From contig NC_081405.1 of the NCBI RefSeq assembly GCF_030272615.1, positions 606,954,677 through 607,018,676 on the forward strand: a stretch of 64,000 nt of DNA, in the 5' to 3' direction. How positions within the stretch are numbered: the stretch's first letter is position 1; each line of letters begins with the position of its first letter. Below, piece by piece: positions 1 through 11,578 of the stretch. The DNA comes from Cryptomeria japonica. Taxonomy: Eukaryota > Streptophyta > Pinopsida > Cupressales > Cupressaceae. The notes under the pieces were generated by a model. It was given only the letters and a program-made list of their open reading frames with translations. It was not told the DNA's origin and did no database searches. Position numbers and translations under genes: made by a program.

Positions 1-99
1 TATTTCTTCTACCTACCCTCTAATCATAGCCGACCTCCTTTTTACACCTCTCAATCTTATCCCTCCATTTCATATAGTGTCTTCTATTTAAGGAGATGC
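1..99 (+). repeat. Remnant of element A 5' LTR
   Basis: These 99 bases match the 3' LTR of the same element from 15139 to 15237 with about three differences. The LTR start lies left of the window. The match stops abruptly at base 99, within GGAGATGC just after the TATA region, and continues directly into leader sequence. The rest of the LTR and the primer-binding site are therefore deleted. The TATA box seen as CTATATAAGG in other copies is CTATTTAAGG here. Confidence 0.85.
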
Positions 100-156
100 A
101 GCTCTTGTGTTTTTGAAGTTGCAGATCGGACATTTTCGGCAGCATTTTCGGTATTT

Positions 157-417
157 TCGCGTCTGCGCACTTTCGGATCGCGTTTTTGATTTTCAGGCGC
201 ATCTGCGACAACTGGATCCGCGTCTGTGTTTTGTCAATATTTCATTTTGCAGGTTCCAGGGAGGCGCGTCTGTGTTACAGAAGCACGTCTGTGTCATTTT
301 TACCCGCGTCTGTGTTGGGAAAGAGCGTTTGTGATTTTTACTCGCGTCTGTGTCTCACAGAACTGCATTTGTGTCTCAGAGTCACGTCTGCGTAGGGGGT
401 AATCACGTCTGTGTATT
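157..417 (+). repeat. Leader repeat cluster 1 (GCGTCTGTGT family)
   Basis: About eleven degenerate copies of a motif close to CGCGTCTGTGTT occur at roughly 17-25-bp spacing (for example near 221, 267, 305 and 344). The interval is non-coding. The same cluster is present in element B (21740-21985) and is replaced by unrelated sequence in element C. Function is unknown. Protein-binding sites or RNA-pairing sites are possible. Confidence 0.8.
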
Positions 418-429
418 GCCTGTTCCAAA

Positions 430-1380
430 ATTTTAAAATTTTAGTGATTCAGTTTTCGGATTTTGCATTTAGGGTTTCAGATCTGGTTTATTTTGAGCTA
501 ACATTTGCAGATCTAGCTAACAAAATTGGTGCAGCTTACCTTGGAAGCTAAATCGTTTGGTTGAAGGCCCCTATTTTCACAAAGTCTTTTGGGTTTTAAA
601 ATTTACCTAACTTGTGTGTTTGCAGGAAGGGGTGATTATTTCAAACAACCCAAACTACTAATAAATCTTTGTTGCAAGTCCTTGGCAAGGGTTTTTTTTT
701 TTTTTTTATTGTGTGCCTTGTTTTCATAGACTAGCAAACACTTCAATTGGTGCACTAAAATTGAATCATTGTCTTTTGTGTCTTGAGCAATAGGCTCTTT
801 TTGTTTAATCTTTAGAGGGTTTGTCTTCCCGTGTGGTCATTAGGACTACTAGTGAGAAGAGAACGACCCAAGTGGTAGCAAAAGAAAAGCCATCTTCTTC
901 CGAACCACTATAAATAAATGTATTCATGGTGAAAACTATGAATAACGTGTGCTGATTAGTTCATACCAACACTATGTCTCCCCATAAACCCATTTGATCA
1001 AATTTATTTGATCATTTGTAGGGCATAACCCCTACCAGCTGGGAGCCTTCTGTATTTACAGAGCTGAAAGTGCCGCATGTATGGCCACACGAGCGGATGC
1101 CCTTACTAGCACCATTTTGTTTTAGAGGCCCAAATCATTCTAGTTGTTGGGGCAGGAGGTCGGACCTCTGGTAGCAGCCCACACACATATGGTTCTTAGT
1201 AGAGATACAAAGTTCGCCATGGGGAGTTTTCATGGGGACTGATGCTTGGCTGACCCGAGAAGTGAGTGCCGAGGGTGGAGCCAGTGAGGTCAAGAATCTA
1301 AGTATCCGCTCTGAATAGCGTAGCCTCGGGGGTAAAACCCCATGTGGGATCAACAACTATTGTCTTGGCCAGCCATAAGA
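430..1380 (+). other. Conserved, probably structured leader of element A
   Basis: No credible coding region. The interval is strongly conserved in elements B (about 22030-22930) and C (about 55960-56770). It contains short perfect hairpins, for example TCTGTA/TACAGA with a 2-base loop at 1049-1062 and GAGGT/ACCTC with loop CGG at 1156-1168. A splice-acceptor-like TGTGTTTGCAG lies near 615-625. A role in packaging, dimerisation or translation is possible but not shown. Confidence 0.55.
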
Positions 1381-1646
1381 ATTGTGCTTGACTTATTTTA
1401 AACATTCAAACATTCAAGACCAAACAGCAAAACATCGTGTCTTTTGTGTCTTCAAATGTATGCAAAACAATTTTAAATCAAACAACACACTTTTCTTGGA
1501 GTCATTTTGGAGTCTAAACACTTGCAAACATTGAGCCCTCATCAACATTGTGTCCTCTTGTCATGAAAAACAGTCAAATAGTCAGATTTGGTCACAACAA
1601 AACGACTTCACAGATTGGAAAAAATTGCACAAATTTTACAGAAACG

Positions 1647-1925
1647 CGTCTGTGTCTGTTTTAACTGCGTCTGTATTGTATAAGCGCGTCTGTGAAGGGC
1701 AGAATAGCGTCTGTGTTTATAACGGCGTATGTGTTGAATAGAAACCCGTCTGTGTCGGATAACCGCGTCTGTGCAGTATACAGTCGTGTCTGTGTCCAGA
1801 ATTGCAAAAAAATTTACAGTCCAGCAAACATAAACAAGAAAATCTCAGAAGCGCGTCTGTGTTAAACAGAGTAGCGTCTACTTCAGATAACCGCGTTTGT
1901 GCAGTATACAGGCGCGTCTGTGTTC
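1647..1925 (+). repeat. Leader repeat cluster 2 (GCGTCTGTGT family)
   Basis: About twelve copies of the GCGTCTGTGT-type motif, most spaced 17-22 bp apart, lie between the conserved leader and gag. The equivalent clusters are at 23196-23385 in B and 57018-57205 in C. An open frame of about 200 codons across 1802-2413 passes through these repeats and is not conserved as protein, so I treat it as chance. Confidence 0.8.
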
Positions 1926-2416
1926 AAAATTGCAAGAAAATTTCACAGTCCAGCAACAAAAAGAAATCAGTTTCGGAATACTTGAGCTTCCTAGGTTGTT
2001 TCTTCAGGTTTCATCTAGCATTCAACCTATCTTTGGGTCTCACAAAGTCCATCATTGCTTCACATCTCATTTTACATTCATACTTTTCTAAACTTGGGTC
2101 AAAAGGTCACTTGCTTGTCCTCATCATACTTTGTCAACACACTACATACAACAACACTTTGCTAGGTGGTCCCTCATCAAGGTTTCTTACCTTTGGGTCT
2201 CATTTGGTCTTACTTAGGGTCAAGGTCAGCTTACCTCATCAAGAGAAACTATCCTCTCTTTGGAAGTCACACCTACTCTACTACATACATACTTGGTCTT
2301 ACACTTTGGACATTTGCAAGTACACCTCAGATTCATTTACACTCCATACAACTCTTGGTCTTCCATACTTTTTCCATTTTCATCTAGTCTTACACATCTT
2401 GGTCAATTCCTAGTTC
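1926..2416 (+). other. Gag-proximal leader of element A, pyrimidine-rich
   Basis: Non-coding, T- and C-rich sequence with loosely repeated CTTTGGGTCTCA and TCATCAAG words, conserved in B (23400-23866) and C (57210-57667). It leads straight to the gag start codon at 2417. I see no further feature in it. Confidence 0.5.
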
Positions 2417-4660
2417 ATGGTTGAAACCCATCTTCAAAAATCTAGGAGAGAAACTAAAGAGGCTCAAGAGTCCGCAAACATGAGTTCTTATGAGTATGAC
2501 AATGATTTATTTTTCAATACTGATCACACTACATTGCTGGACATGGATGTCTATAGAAATGTTCCAAATGTTGAAAACACAGGCACTACAAAAAAACAAT
2601 GCTACACACAATGATAATTTGGACACCTTATCAATACACTCAGCAGATGTGGAAGAATCCATTATGAATCCTCATTTCAATCGATTGGTTGAGGAAATAA
2701 TGAGAAGGGATAGACAATACTTCTTACACATGATGGCACAAAGTGGAGCCAAGATACCTCATGATTTTGACATGTCTCAAATAATGGAAAACCGACCTTT
2801 GCAACAACCTCACTCCAATATGGATCAAAGGAGACCTAATAGTGAAGGAAATAGAGGACCACGTATGGTACCTGAATCACCATTAGTTTTGCTTCAAAAA
2901 CCAGAGGTCCCACATACACATGGTCAAGTATATGATACCCACCTTCGCAGACCATTATGGAGGTCTTACGCAGATAGATATGCTCAATCACATACTCAAG
3001 CTAAGGATCAACCACCAAAACAATGGGATATTCCAAGGCATGCTCAAAATTTGGACACAAGGAAACCTCATGTCAAATTTGGGGGCAACACAATGGAACA
3101 TGACATGCCTGTAGAATATGACATACATGCACAAAATAAATATGGTGTTCCTCAACATGAATTTATACCAAGTGCTCCATATATGCCACATCAATATAGA
3201 CCTCCTCCATAAGAACATGTGTATGATCAATATCATCCATATATGCAACAAGCTCCTCCTCAAATTGGTGTCTCAAACATGGGATATGGTCCAAGAAGTT
3301 GATCTCCACCTAAGAGCAATTTGGAGCAACAAATAAGGGACTTACAAAAGAAAATGGAGGACATAAATACACCAAGGCCAACATACACAATGAGAGACAT
3401 ATGTCCTTATCCATTTGACAAGAGCATTCCAATGCTTCCATTTCCTACACATTTTGTGACGCCTAAATTTGACAAGTATAGAGGAAAAGGGGATCCTAAG
3501 GCACACATAAGATAGTTTTTCACAGCTTGCATTGAAGTAGTAGTAGAAGAGACATATTTGATGAGATTATTCCCACAAAGCTTAGGCGATCAAGCTATGG
3601 AATGGTTCTCCCAACTCCCACCTGGTATTAAGTCATGGGGTGACTTAGCAGAGGCATTTATTCAACATTTCTCCTACAATATAGAGACAGACATATCAGT
3701 CACTACTTTGTGCAACACCAAGCAAAAAGAGGGAGAATCTTTTGCATCATTTTTACAAAGATGGAGAAATCTAGCCAGCAGATGCTCTTGTGAAATTCCA
3801 CAAAAACAAATGGTAGAAATGTTCACCCAGAATGTTAACAAAGACATTGGTTATGATCTAAGAAAAGCTTGTTTGTCTACCTTCAAGGATGTCATTGAAA
3901 AAGGCTTAGCGACAGAAAAGGTCCTAATTGAACAGGGAGTCATTAAGATATTCAAGGAAAACAAAGATGACTTTAAAGGAAAAGACAAGCCAAGATTTTG
4001 GAATAAAAACAAGAACACAGTCAATGATGATGTTGTTGATGCCAACACGGTGTGACCCAAATTCATCTTTCCAGGATCAAGTTCTACAAACAATCAAGTG
4101 AATACTCAAACAACTTCTAGATCACGAAGGAAGTACACTCCATTGGGAGAACCACTTGAGTCAGTCTTCAAAAAGCTAGTGGCAAACAAGGTAATCACAG
4201 TTCTAGATTTTCTTCCATATGAACCAAAGGTTAAACCAAATTGGTGGAATGATGATGAGTATTGTGAATTTCATAAAAGCAAGGGTCATAAAATAGGTAA
4301 TTGTCATCGACTGAAGAACATCGTACAAGATCTCATTGATAGAGGTGACATTGAGATTGAGGGACACTCATCCAATCAAGAACATGAGATGTTTAAGGAA
4401 CCATTCCCAAAGCACGACAATGGAAAAGCTAAAGTCACAGATGATCAAGCCACCTATACTAGAGCACCTTACAACTATGATTCAACTATCAATCATATCT
4501 CGATGGACAATCATATCTCTACTATTACCATCAAGAACAAAAACCCTGAGAATCCTCCTCAGCGACCTAAGATTGTCCTAAGAGGTGTTGGATCTTCTTC
4601 CAAACCTACCTCTAAGTGTCATGTTACAACCCATCGAGGTAAAATTACTTTGCCAGGTGC
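2417..4660 (+). pseudogene. gag: Element A gag (capsid/nucleocapsid), decayed
   Basis: This is the Gag part of the polyprotein, which would form the particle and bind RNA. The start ATG at 2417 is conserved in B. A one-base insertion in an A-run near 2590 shifts the frame, after which everything to 6773 lies in one frame. The capsid-type gag core is recognisable at about 3400-4000 (motifs ICPYPFDKS, MRLFPQSLGDQAMEWFSQLP). A Tat-style zinc-knuckle-like motif CEFHKSKGHKIGNC follows at 4263-4305. In-frame stops lie at about 3210, 3301, 3513 and 4053. The last three are explained by CGA or CAG becoming TGA or TAG when compared with B, C or D. A pro- and gln-rich stretch (2750-3300) precedes the core. 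Confidence 0.9.
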
Positions 4661-6773
4661 TTCAACTAAAAACACCACTTCTTCATCAACCAAACCTGAG
4701 TATGACCTTGTAGAACAGTTAGGGAAGACACCCGCGCTCATCTCCATACTTGAACTCTTACGCATATCCCCAGCTCATAAAGCTATTCTGGACAAAATCT
4801 TGAGAGACACCACTGTTCCTACTGATCTGAACGTGGACCAGTTTCAAGCTATGGTGGGATACCTTTCCATTCCACATTCCCTTACATTCACAGAAGTCGA
4901 TGACACCTCCGTAAGTCAGCCACATAATGCACCATTACATATTGAAGCCTTCATACACAAACATCGAATAAAACAAGTCCTGATAGATGGAGGAGCTGGT
5001 CTAAACATTTGTACATTAAGCACTATCAAACAATTGGGATATTCTGATAAAGCTGTGAATTCAACAAATCAAATCACCATCAAGGCATATGATGATGAAG
5101 AGCGCTCCTCCAAGGGCACAATCACCTTACCTCTATGAATTGGGCCAGTTACAAAGGATGTGGTTTGTCAAGTCCTGGATCTAGACCTCACTTATAATAT
5201 ATTGCTAGGACGTCTGTGGATTCATGAAATGAGGGCAGTCCCATCGACATATCACCAATGCATTAAGTTTCCTCACAATGGAGTCAAAGTAACAGTTAAC
5301 GGTGATCCTAATCCATTCATATATTGCAATAACCTGAGATCACATACGGAAACCATCATTCCCAGTAATCGTGAAGCTGTCCCTTCTTCGGCATACATTG
5401 ACCCTGAGTCATTGAAACCTTCGACATCAAAACAAGGTGAACTTAAAGGCAGATTTTAGGATAAAGGCATGGGAGAATACACTTTAAATCAGACCATGTA
5501 TTTACGACAAGTCATGAGCTCTCCAAAAGAATCTGGAAAGCCACATCCTAACAAGCAAATATCCATCATAGTATTCAAATGGGATCCTACTACCTTTCAA
5601 AGATGGGGTGAATTGGAAGAGGAAAGTTTATACAAAATGCTCTACAAAGACATTGAAGATGACACACAAGATCAGATCAATATACCCTGTGAGAAATATG
5701 GCAAAGGCTTCAAGATTCTACAAAAATTCGGGTATGATGGAAAAAGCCCTCTTGGGTTACGAAAAGAAGGCGTTATGGAGCCCTTACAACCTGAATTGAC
5801 TATAAAAAGGGAACGCTCGAAGGGACTTGGTTTTCTGACTTCCAAGATCCACAATAAAAAGATAGAAGAGGCATCACGAATCAAAATTGCCAAAATTCAA
5901 TAAGAGGATCGCTATTCCACAGACTCCAACGAATGGGAATGGGGTTTAGACAAATCCTCCAGTGACTATGAGCTCACCGAGACATTCAGAGAGCCAAATG
6001 AACCCACAGAAGAAGAGGAATTTTATAACAAATTCAGAGTTGGTCAAGAAACAACCCATGAGGAGTCTACACAGTCCTTGTCTCAAGGTTCTAGGTTGAA
6101 ATCACATAGGATGAGAACACCTATTCCGAAATGCGCTACTAGTGATGACAATTTGGATTCGTTCGCGATCGAGACTGATGAGGAGAGTGCCATCGATGAC
6201 CTCGATAATTACCTTGACATACCCGAATATAACCACATCTTCACTCTTAACCCCGCAAACTCCAAAAACATTAAAGGCCTTCCCCTTGTTCACCACCAAC
6301 TCATTGACAGGGATTATGAAGGACCAACACAGTTTGACACATTCCAAAATGATGAAGTTGTTATTGACTATCTTGGCATACGAGATGATCTTCCCCTTGG
6401 GGACCATAAAGCAGGATACACTATAGAACTCAACAACATGGCATATTTTGGTGAGGGTGTCAGACCTTCCAGTCGCAAAAATGTGAAAATAAGAACAAAT
6501 CAAGGGTCTTATGGCGAAAACCACACTGTGGCGCTATCTGATCCCAAAAAAGTAAAAAAAAAGGATGTATCTGAGGGCGAAAACCTCTTTGAGGCACCCG
6601 AAGATGGAAGGCTCGACATTCTCCCAGCCTCGTATGAGGAAAAGTCATCCATGCTGGTAGAGGAGACTATCAAAACAAACATTGGTACGGAAGAGGTTCC
6701 ACACAACATATTCCTAGCTAAATCATTGACAGAGTCTGAAAGGTCACAGTTCATAAGTTTCTTCAAGGAATGA
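4661..6773 (+). pseudogene. pro: Element A protease and G-patch region, decayed
   Basis: This continues the same frame as Gag. An aspartic-protease active-site motif LIDGGAGLNIC lies at 4980-5012 and an ILLG motif near 5200, the two hallmarks of a retropepsin. Glycine replaces the usual Ser/Thr after the catalytic Asp, as is common in plant Tat proteins. Further on, 5697-5780 encodes a G-patch-like segment (YGKGFKI, FGYDGKSPLG, KEG, EPL), which in other proteins binds RNA or helicases. An acidic linker follows up to the RT. Stops at about 5136, 5457, 5901 and 6771; those at 5457, 5901 and 6771 fit CAG, CAA and CGA becoming TAG, TAA and TGA. Confidence 0.85.
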
Positions 6774-9700
6774 CAAATCAACTTTGCATGGTCATACGCT
6801 GATATGCCTGGACTAGATCTGGATTTGGTAATGCATCATTTGACAGTCAAACCGGGGGCAAAGCCAGTAAAACAGAAATTAAGAAAAATGCATCCACAAG
6901 TGGCATTACTAGTCAAAGTAGAGCTGGAGAAGTTATTGGATGTCGGATTCATATGCCCAATTGATTATCCTGAATGGATCTCCAATTTAGTACTTGTCAG
7001 TAAACCAGATTGCAGTATCAGAATATGTACAGATTTCAGAGACATCAACAGAGCTTGTCCAAAAGATGACTTCCCATTACCAAATATTGACTTGATTGTT
7101 GATCTCACAGCAGGTCACGAAATGTTATCATTAATGGATGGATTTTCTGGTTATAATCAAATAAGGATCGCACCCGAAGATCAACACAAAACATCATTCA
7201 CTTGTCCTTGGGGAACTTTCTGTTGGAATGTCATGCCTTTTGGGCTAAAAAATGCAGGTGCTACATATCAAAGAGCAATGACCACTATCTTTCATGATCT
7301 CATGCACATAACTATGGAAGATTATGTTGATGATCTCTTGGGTAAATCAGTAGATAGAAATACACATTTGGACATACTTTCAGTCGTCTTTGATCGGTTG
7401 GAAAAATGTGTCTTTGATCGGTTGGGTAAGTCAGATTAAACCCCAAGAAATGTGTCTTTGGAGTAACCTCCGGGAAGCTCCTAGGATTCATTGTGTCCAA
7501 AAGAGGAATCAAAGCCGATCCAGCAAAAGTCAAGGCTATCTTGGACATGCCGCCACCCAGAAATATCAGTCAATTTCAATCCTTACAAGGGAGACTCCAG
7601 TCTATACGAAGATTCATAGCACAACTGACAGATAAGTGCAATCCTTTTCAACACCTGCTACATAAAAATATCAAATTCAAATGGGATGATAACTGTCAAC
7701 AGGCTTTCCAGACGCTCAAAGATTATCTTCTAAATCCGCTAGTTCTAATGCCACCAGTTCCAGATCAACCACTGTTATTATACATTTCAGCTACTCCAAC
7801 AACACTGGGAGCACTCTTAGCACAACAAATTGTTGAAGGCAAGGAAAAAGCAGTATATTATATCAGTCAAACATTGGTGGGATATGAGCTAAACTACACA
7901 CCAATTGAGAGCACATGCCTCGCTGTGGTCTTTGCTTCACAGAAATTACGACATTACATGCTTACTCATAAGACAAAGTTAGTTGCAAGGATAGACCCAT
8001 TGAAATACCTCCTCAATAAAGCAACACTTACTGGGCGACTGGCCAAATGGGTAATGATCCTTAGTGAATTCGACATCGAGTATGTGGATAGAAAAGCAAT
8101 AAAAGGACAAGTCATCGCGGATCAATTAGCAGATGCCCCCATGATTGATGATGTTCCTCTAAATTTAGAATTTCCAGACGAATCCATTTTAACAATATCA
8201 CATGCAAAGCCATGGCAACTATACTTTGACGGCTCATATATACAGCATGGGGCAGGAGCTGGTATTCTCTTTATAACTCCTCAAGGAGATTCTATACCAA
8301 AATCATACCGCTTATCATTTCCTTGCACTAACAATATAGCAGAATATGAGGCATTAACAACTGGATTACGAATTGCAGTTCAGTGGAATATCCAGGAACT
8401 TCATGTTTTTGGGGATTCTCAACTTGTCATCCATCAAGCAACTGATGATTACCAAACAAAAGATGAAAAATTAATGCCTTACAAGCAAATGGTGGATGAT
8501 TTGAAACAACACTTCACAAAGATAGATTTTGAGCAGATACCAAGAGAGCAGACTCGTGCTGCAGATGCCATGGCTACAATTGCTTCACTGATTGATCTAC
8601 CTCCAAATGAGACTTGCTATGAGTTCTTGGTGGACAACCTGTTGATTCCATCATACGAGATCACTCCTACTGAAATGATATGCGTTGTTGGTCCTGAATC
8701 CCAGTTGTATGGTTCCATCTTCACATACCTTCGCGATAATACCCTACCTCCTGATCTATCAAATAACCAACATTGCACCTTCATTCACCAATCCTCTCGA
8801 TATGTCATTTTAGCTGATATCCTATATCGGCGAGGTCTAGATGGTACTCTTCTTAGATGTCTAGAAAGCGACGAAGCTCAGATTGCGTTACGTGAAGTGC
8901 ATGAAGGGATATGTGGTCCACATGCTAGTGGTCCTACCTTGGCCAAGAAACTTATCAGGACTGGATATTACTGGCCCAATATGGAAAAAGACTCATATCA
9001 GTTTGTCAAGAAATGTAAGCAATGTCAAATTCATGGAGACCTCATACATGCGCCAGCACAAGAACTACAACCACTTGCGTCTCCTTGGCCCTTTTGTCAA
9101 TGGGGACTAGATCTCATAGGCAAGATTCACCCTCCTTCCTCTAATGGGCATAAATTCATTATCACAGCCACAAAGTATTTCACAAAATGGATTGAAACCG
9201 TGCCTCTCACACAAGTCACTGGAAAACAAATTGCTACCTTCATCCTTAACTATATCATATGCCGATATGGTATTCTTGTTTCCATTATTACTGATAACGG
9301 GCGTCCCTTCAAAAATCACGATGTTCGTGAACTCTGTGACCGCTTCCATATTTCTCATCGTTTCTCCACACCATATTACCCCCAAGGTAATGGCCAAGCT
9401 GAGGCATCTAATAAAACAATCCTTAAAATCCTCAAGAAGACCGTCGACGATGCTGGTCGTAATTGGCATATCCAACTCAATCCTGCACTTTGGGCCTACC
9501 GCACAAGTGTCCGCACACCTACAGGAGTTACACCCTATTCACTTGTTTATGGCGCTGAAGCCATCTTGCCTATTGAGGTCGAGTTACCCTCTTTATGGGT
9601 CTCTTTGCAAAACATCATCACTGATGAAGACTACAGGGTCTCTCGCTTACAAGAACTAGAACTGCTGGATGAACGGAGACAAACTGCTTTTAATCATCTC

Positions 9701-9961
9701 AAGGCTTACCAACAACGAATGAGTCGCAGCTACAATCACAATGTCAAGCCTCACACATTTGAGGTAGGTGACTTGGTTCTCAGAGAAAACCCCAAGAATC
9801 AGCAAGACAGAGAGAAGAAGGGCAAGTTTGAACCAAACTGGCTTGGTCCTTACATTATTACAGCAGCATATGGATCTGGTGCATATCAGCTCTCAACTAC
9901 AGAAGGTGAACCTTTGGAGGATCCTATCAATAGCATGCACCTTCGCAGGTTCTACACATAG
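6774..9961 (+). pseudogene. pol: Element A pol: RT, RNase H, archaeal-type RNase H, integrase
   Basis: RT spans about 6790-7500 with FRDINRACPKDDFPLPNID and the catalytic YVDD at 7323-7334. A 24-bp tandem duplication (two copies of GTCTTTGATCGGTTGG at 7386 and 7410) plus a frameshift near 7430 break RT. From 7436 to 9961 the frame is fully open. It holds the retroviral-type RNase H (about 7745-8130), the second archaeal-type RNase H beginning at YFDGSY near 8220, and integrase with its zinc-binding part (HEG near 8898, CKQCQ near 9015). The integrase catalytic residues are in GLDLIG (9106), TDNG (9290) and GQAEAS (9394), and a C-terminal domain FEVGDLVLRENP follows near 9757. The open integrase half is notable in such a decayed element. 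Confidence 0.92.
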
Positions 9962-10032
9962 CTCTTCGGAATATCCTAATTCAAAAATACAAAAAAAATA
10001 AAAAAAATCATAAAACAAAAAAATCGTTACTT
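9962..10032 (+). other. A-rich spacer after pol
   Basis: Very A-rich sequence between the pol stop codon and the hairpin array. The same kind of spacer follows pol in B/E and C. Confidence 0.5.
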
Positions 10033-10180
10033 GGTGAAAACCTGGCAAACAGGCGCCTTGTGACACAAAAAAAAATTGAAAAATCAAAAACAGTAAAGAG
10101 AAATAATTTCGTCCAATGGTGAAAACCACTTCGGTGGCGCCCTGGGCAAGTACCATGGTGAAAACTGGGTCACCAGCGCC
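10033..10180 (+). ncRNA. Three bulged hairpins in the element A 3' UTR
   Basis: Three units with one architecture lie at 10033-10057, 10118-10141 and 10157-10180. In each, outer strand GGTG pairs with CGCC, an AAAA bulge follows the 5' strand, and an inner 4-bp hairpin closes it. The inner stems are CCTG/CAGG with loop GCAAA, CCAC/GTGG with loop TTCG, and CTGG/CCAG with loop GTCA. The inner stems differ in sequence yet keep pairing, which points to RNA structure. Homologous arrays occur downstream of pol in B/E, C and D. Type ncRNA is used for a structured mRNA element, not an independent gene. Function unknown. Confidence 0.7.
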
Positions 10181-10229
10181 ATGCGTAGAGACATTGCTCC
10201 TCCCTCCTTCAGGATTCTCTTTCATCACT

Positions 10230-10560
10230 TCACTTTGTGCACACTCACAACCTATTCATTCATAATAAACTTACCCATTCCCATCATGGCTTGTTATTGA
10301 TCTACCCAAGATTGGTTAGCCATTCATAATAAACCTCCCTTTCCATCCATAATAAATCAGATCCTATCTGTGGCTAAGGCAAATCCTACGTCTAGTAATG
10401 GGTGTGGAATTGAGAACATCACATGTTTCAAGGAGTACAGTTTCTTCCAGCTTTCTTCAGTCTATTCACGCACAATCCGCAATAAAGCAACATTTGCATC
10501 GTCAGTCCGCAATAAAGTTTCATCTTCTCTGCAATAAAGTATCAGCTTCATGGATTCAGT
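10230..10560 (+). promoter_or_regulatory. Array of AATAAA words in the 3' UTR
   Basis: About seven AATAAA hexamers occur in recurring contexts, CATAATAAA (near 10262, 10328, 10350) and GCAATAAAG (near 10480, 10508, 10532). They are conserved in B/E (48020-48310) and C (62140-62430). They could act as polyadenylation signals between pol and the antisense gene, which would separate two converging transcripts. That role is inferred. Confidence 0.45.
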
Positions 10561-11578
10561 CAGTTTCAGATGAGATAGCAGCAACAATGAGCTTCAACAA
10601 ATCAAATCTTTCAACAGACTCAGACAACATATGGTTCAGTGCTATCTATCCTTTTTATGAAAGTAAACATTGTGACCACAATCAAATAAGACTTATACAA
10701 GTGACAAGAGACACTAAACTTGAGGACTACAGTGGATGTTGGTGTCGAGTCTTGGTTTTCTTTTGATTTTATCTTTTGGTGACATGTCTTTTAGCTTTTC
10801 TGGGATGTCTCTGACTAGAGATTCTATCTCCAGGATGTCGTTGACTAGAAAGGCGAGGATGGGGTATTGTCACCTATTTGTATTTGCTGTCTGTGGATTG
10901 TCTCTTAGTAATGCTATGACTTGTCCAAGGATATGAGGACACTGTGAGTCTAGTGTGAATTAGGGCATTCCTTGTTTGTGACTGTGTTATCTCCATGCAA
11001 ACAAGTACAATGACTTTCTGGGTTGAACAAATGCCTCGATTGTCATAACCTACTTGCCATAATAAAGCTCAATGATGATAACGCACAAGAAGCTCTTTCA
11101 CTTTCATATCTTCTATCTTTCATCCCCTTTCTTGATTGACTTCCATCGTCCTTCTCGAGTCCGCATAGCCTGCTATCACATGACTGAGTATAATGACACA
11201 CCAAAAATATTTGCATTTCATGTAGTTGCACCTGCATTACCACATATAAGCATTTCATACATACACATAGATAACACAACTGCATCTCATCCTGCACACA
11301 ACACCTGTTAGCACAATTTACATTTGCATTATCATATTCATCTGCATTACATACATTCACATTTGCATCATGCATATGCATATAAAACATAAAAGAACAA
11401 AATATATTACATTGCATCATATACATATTTGCATCCATATCATAAGCATCACATAAGAACATCTCATCACATAGGTACACATGCATATAGCTGCTGCAAA
11501 AATGAATAATCTCATATATATAATCATAAGTGTCATGATACAATGATGTCAAAAATACATATGGCTACAATCACCCGC
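10561..11578. other. 3' UTR segment without recognisable coding sequence
   Basis: Sequence conserved with C (62430-63450) and in part with B/E (to 48653). It includes repeated GGATGTCTCTGACTAGA-like words (10800-10850) and CATTTGCAT-like words (11200-11500). No protein, RNA gene or further repeat element is recognised. Confidence 0.4.

Noticed and set aside
1802-2413. 203-codon open frame in the element A leader
   Set aside because: It passes through the GCGTCTGTGT repeats, is not kept as protein in B or C, and has no family features.
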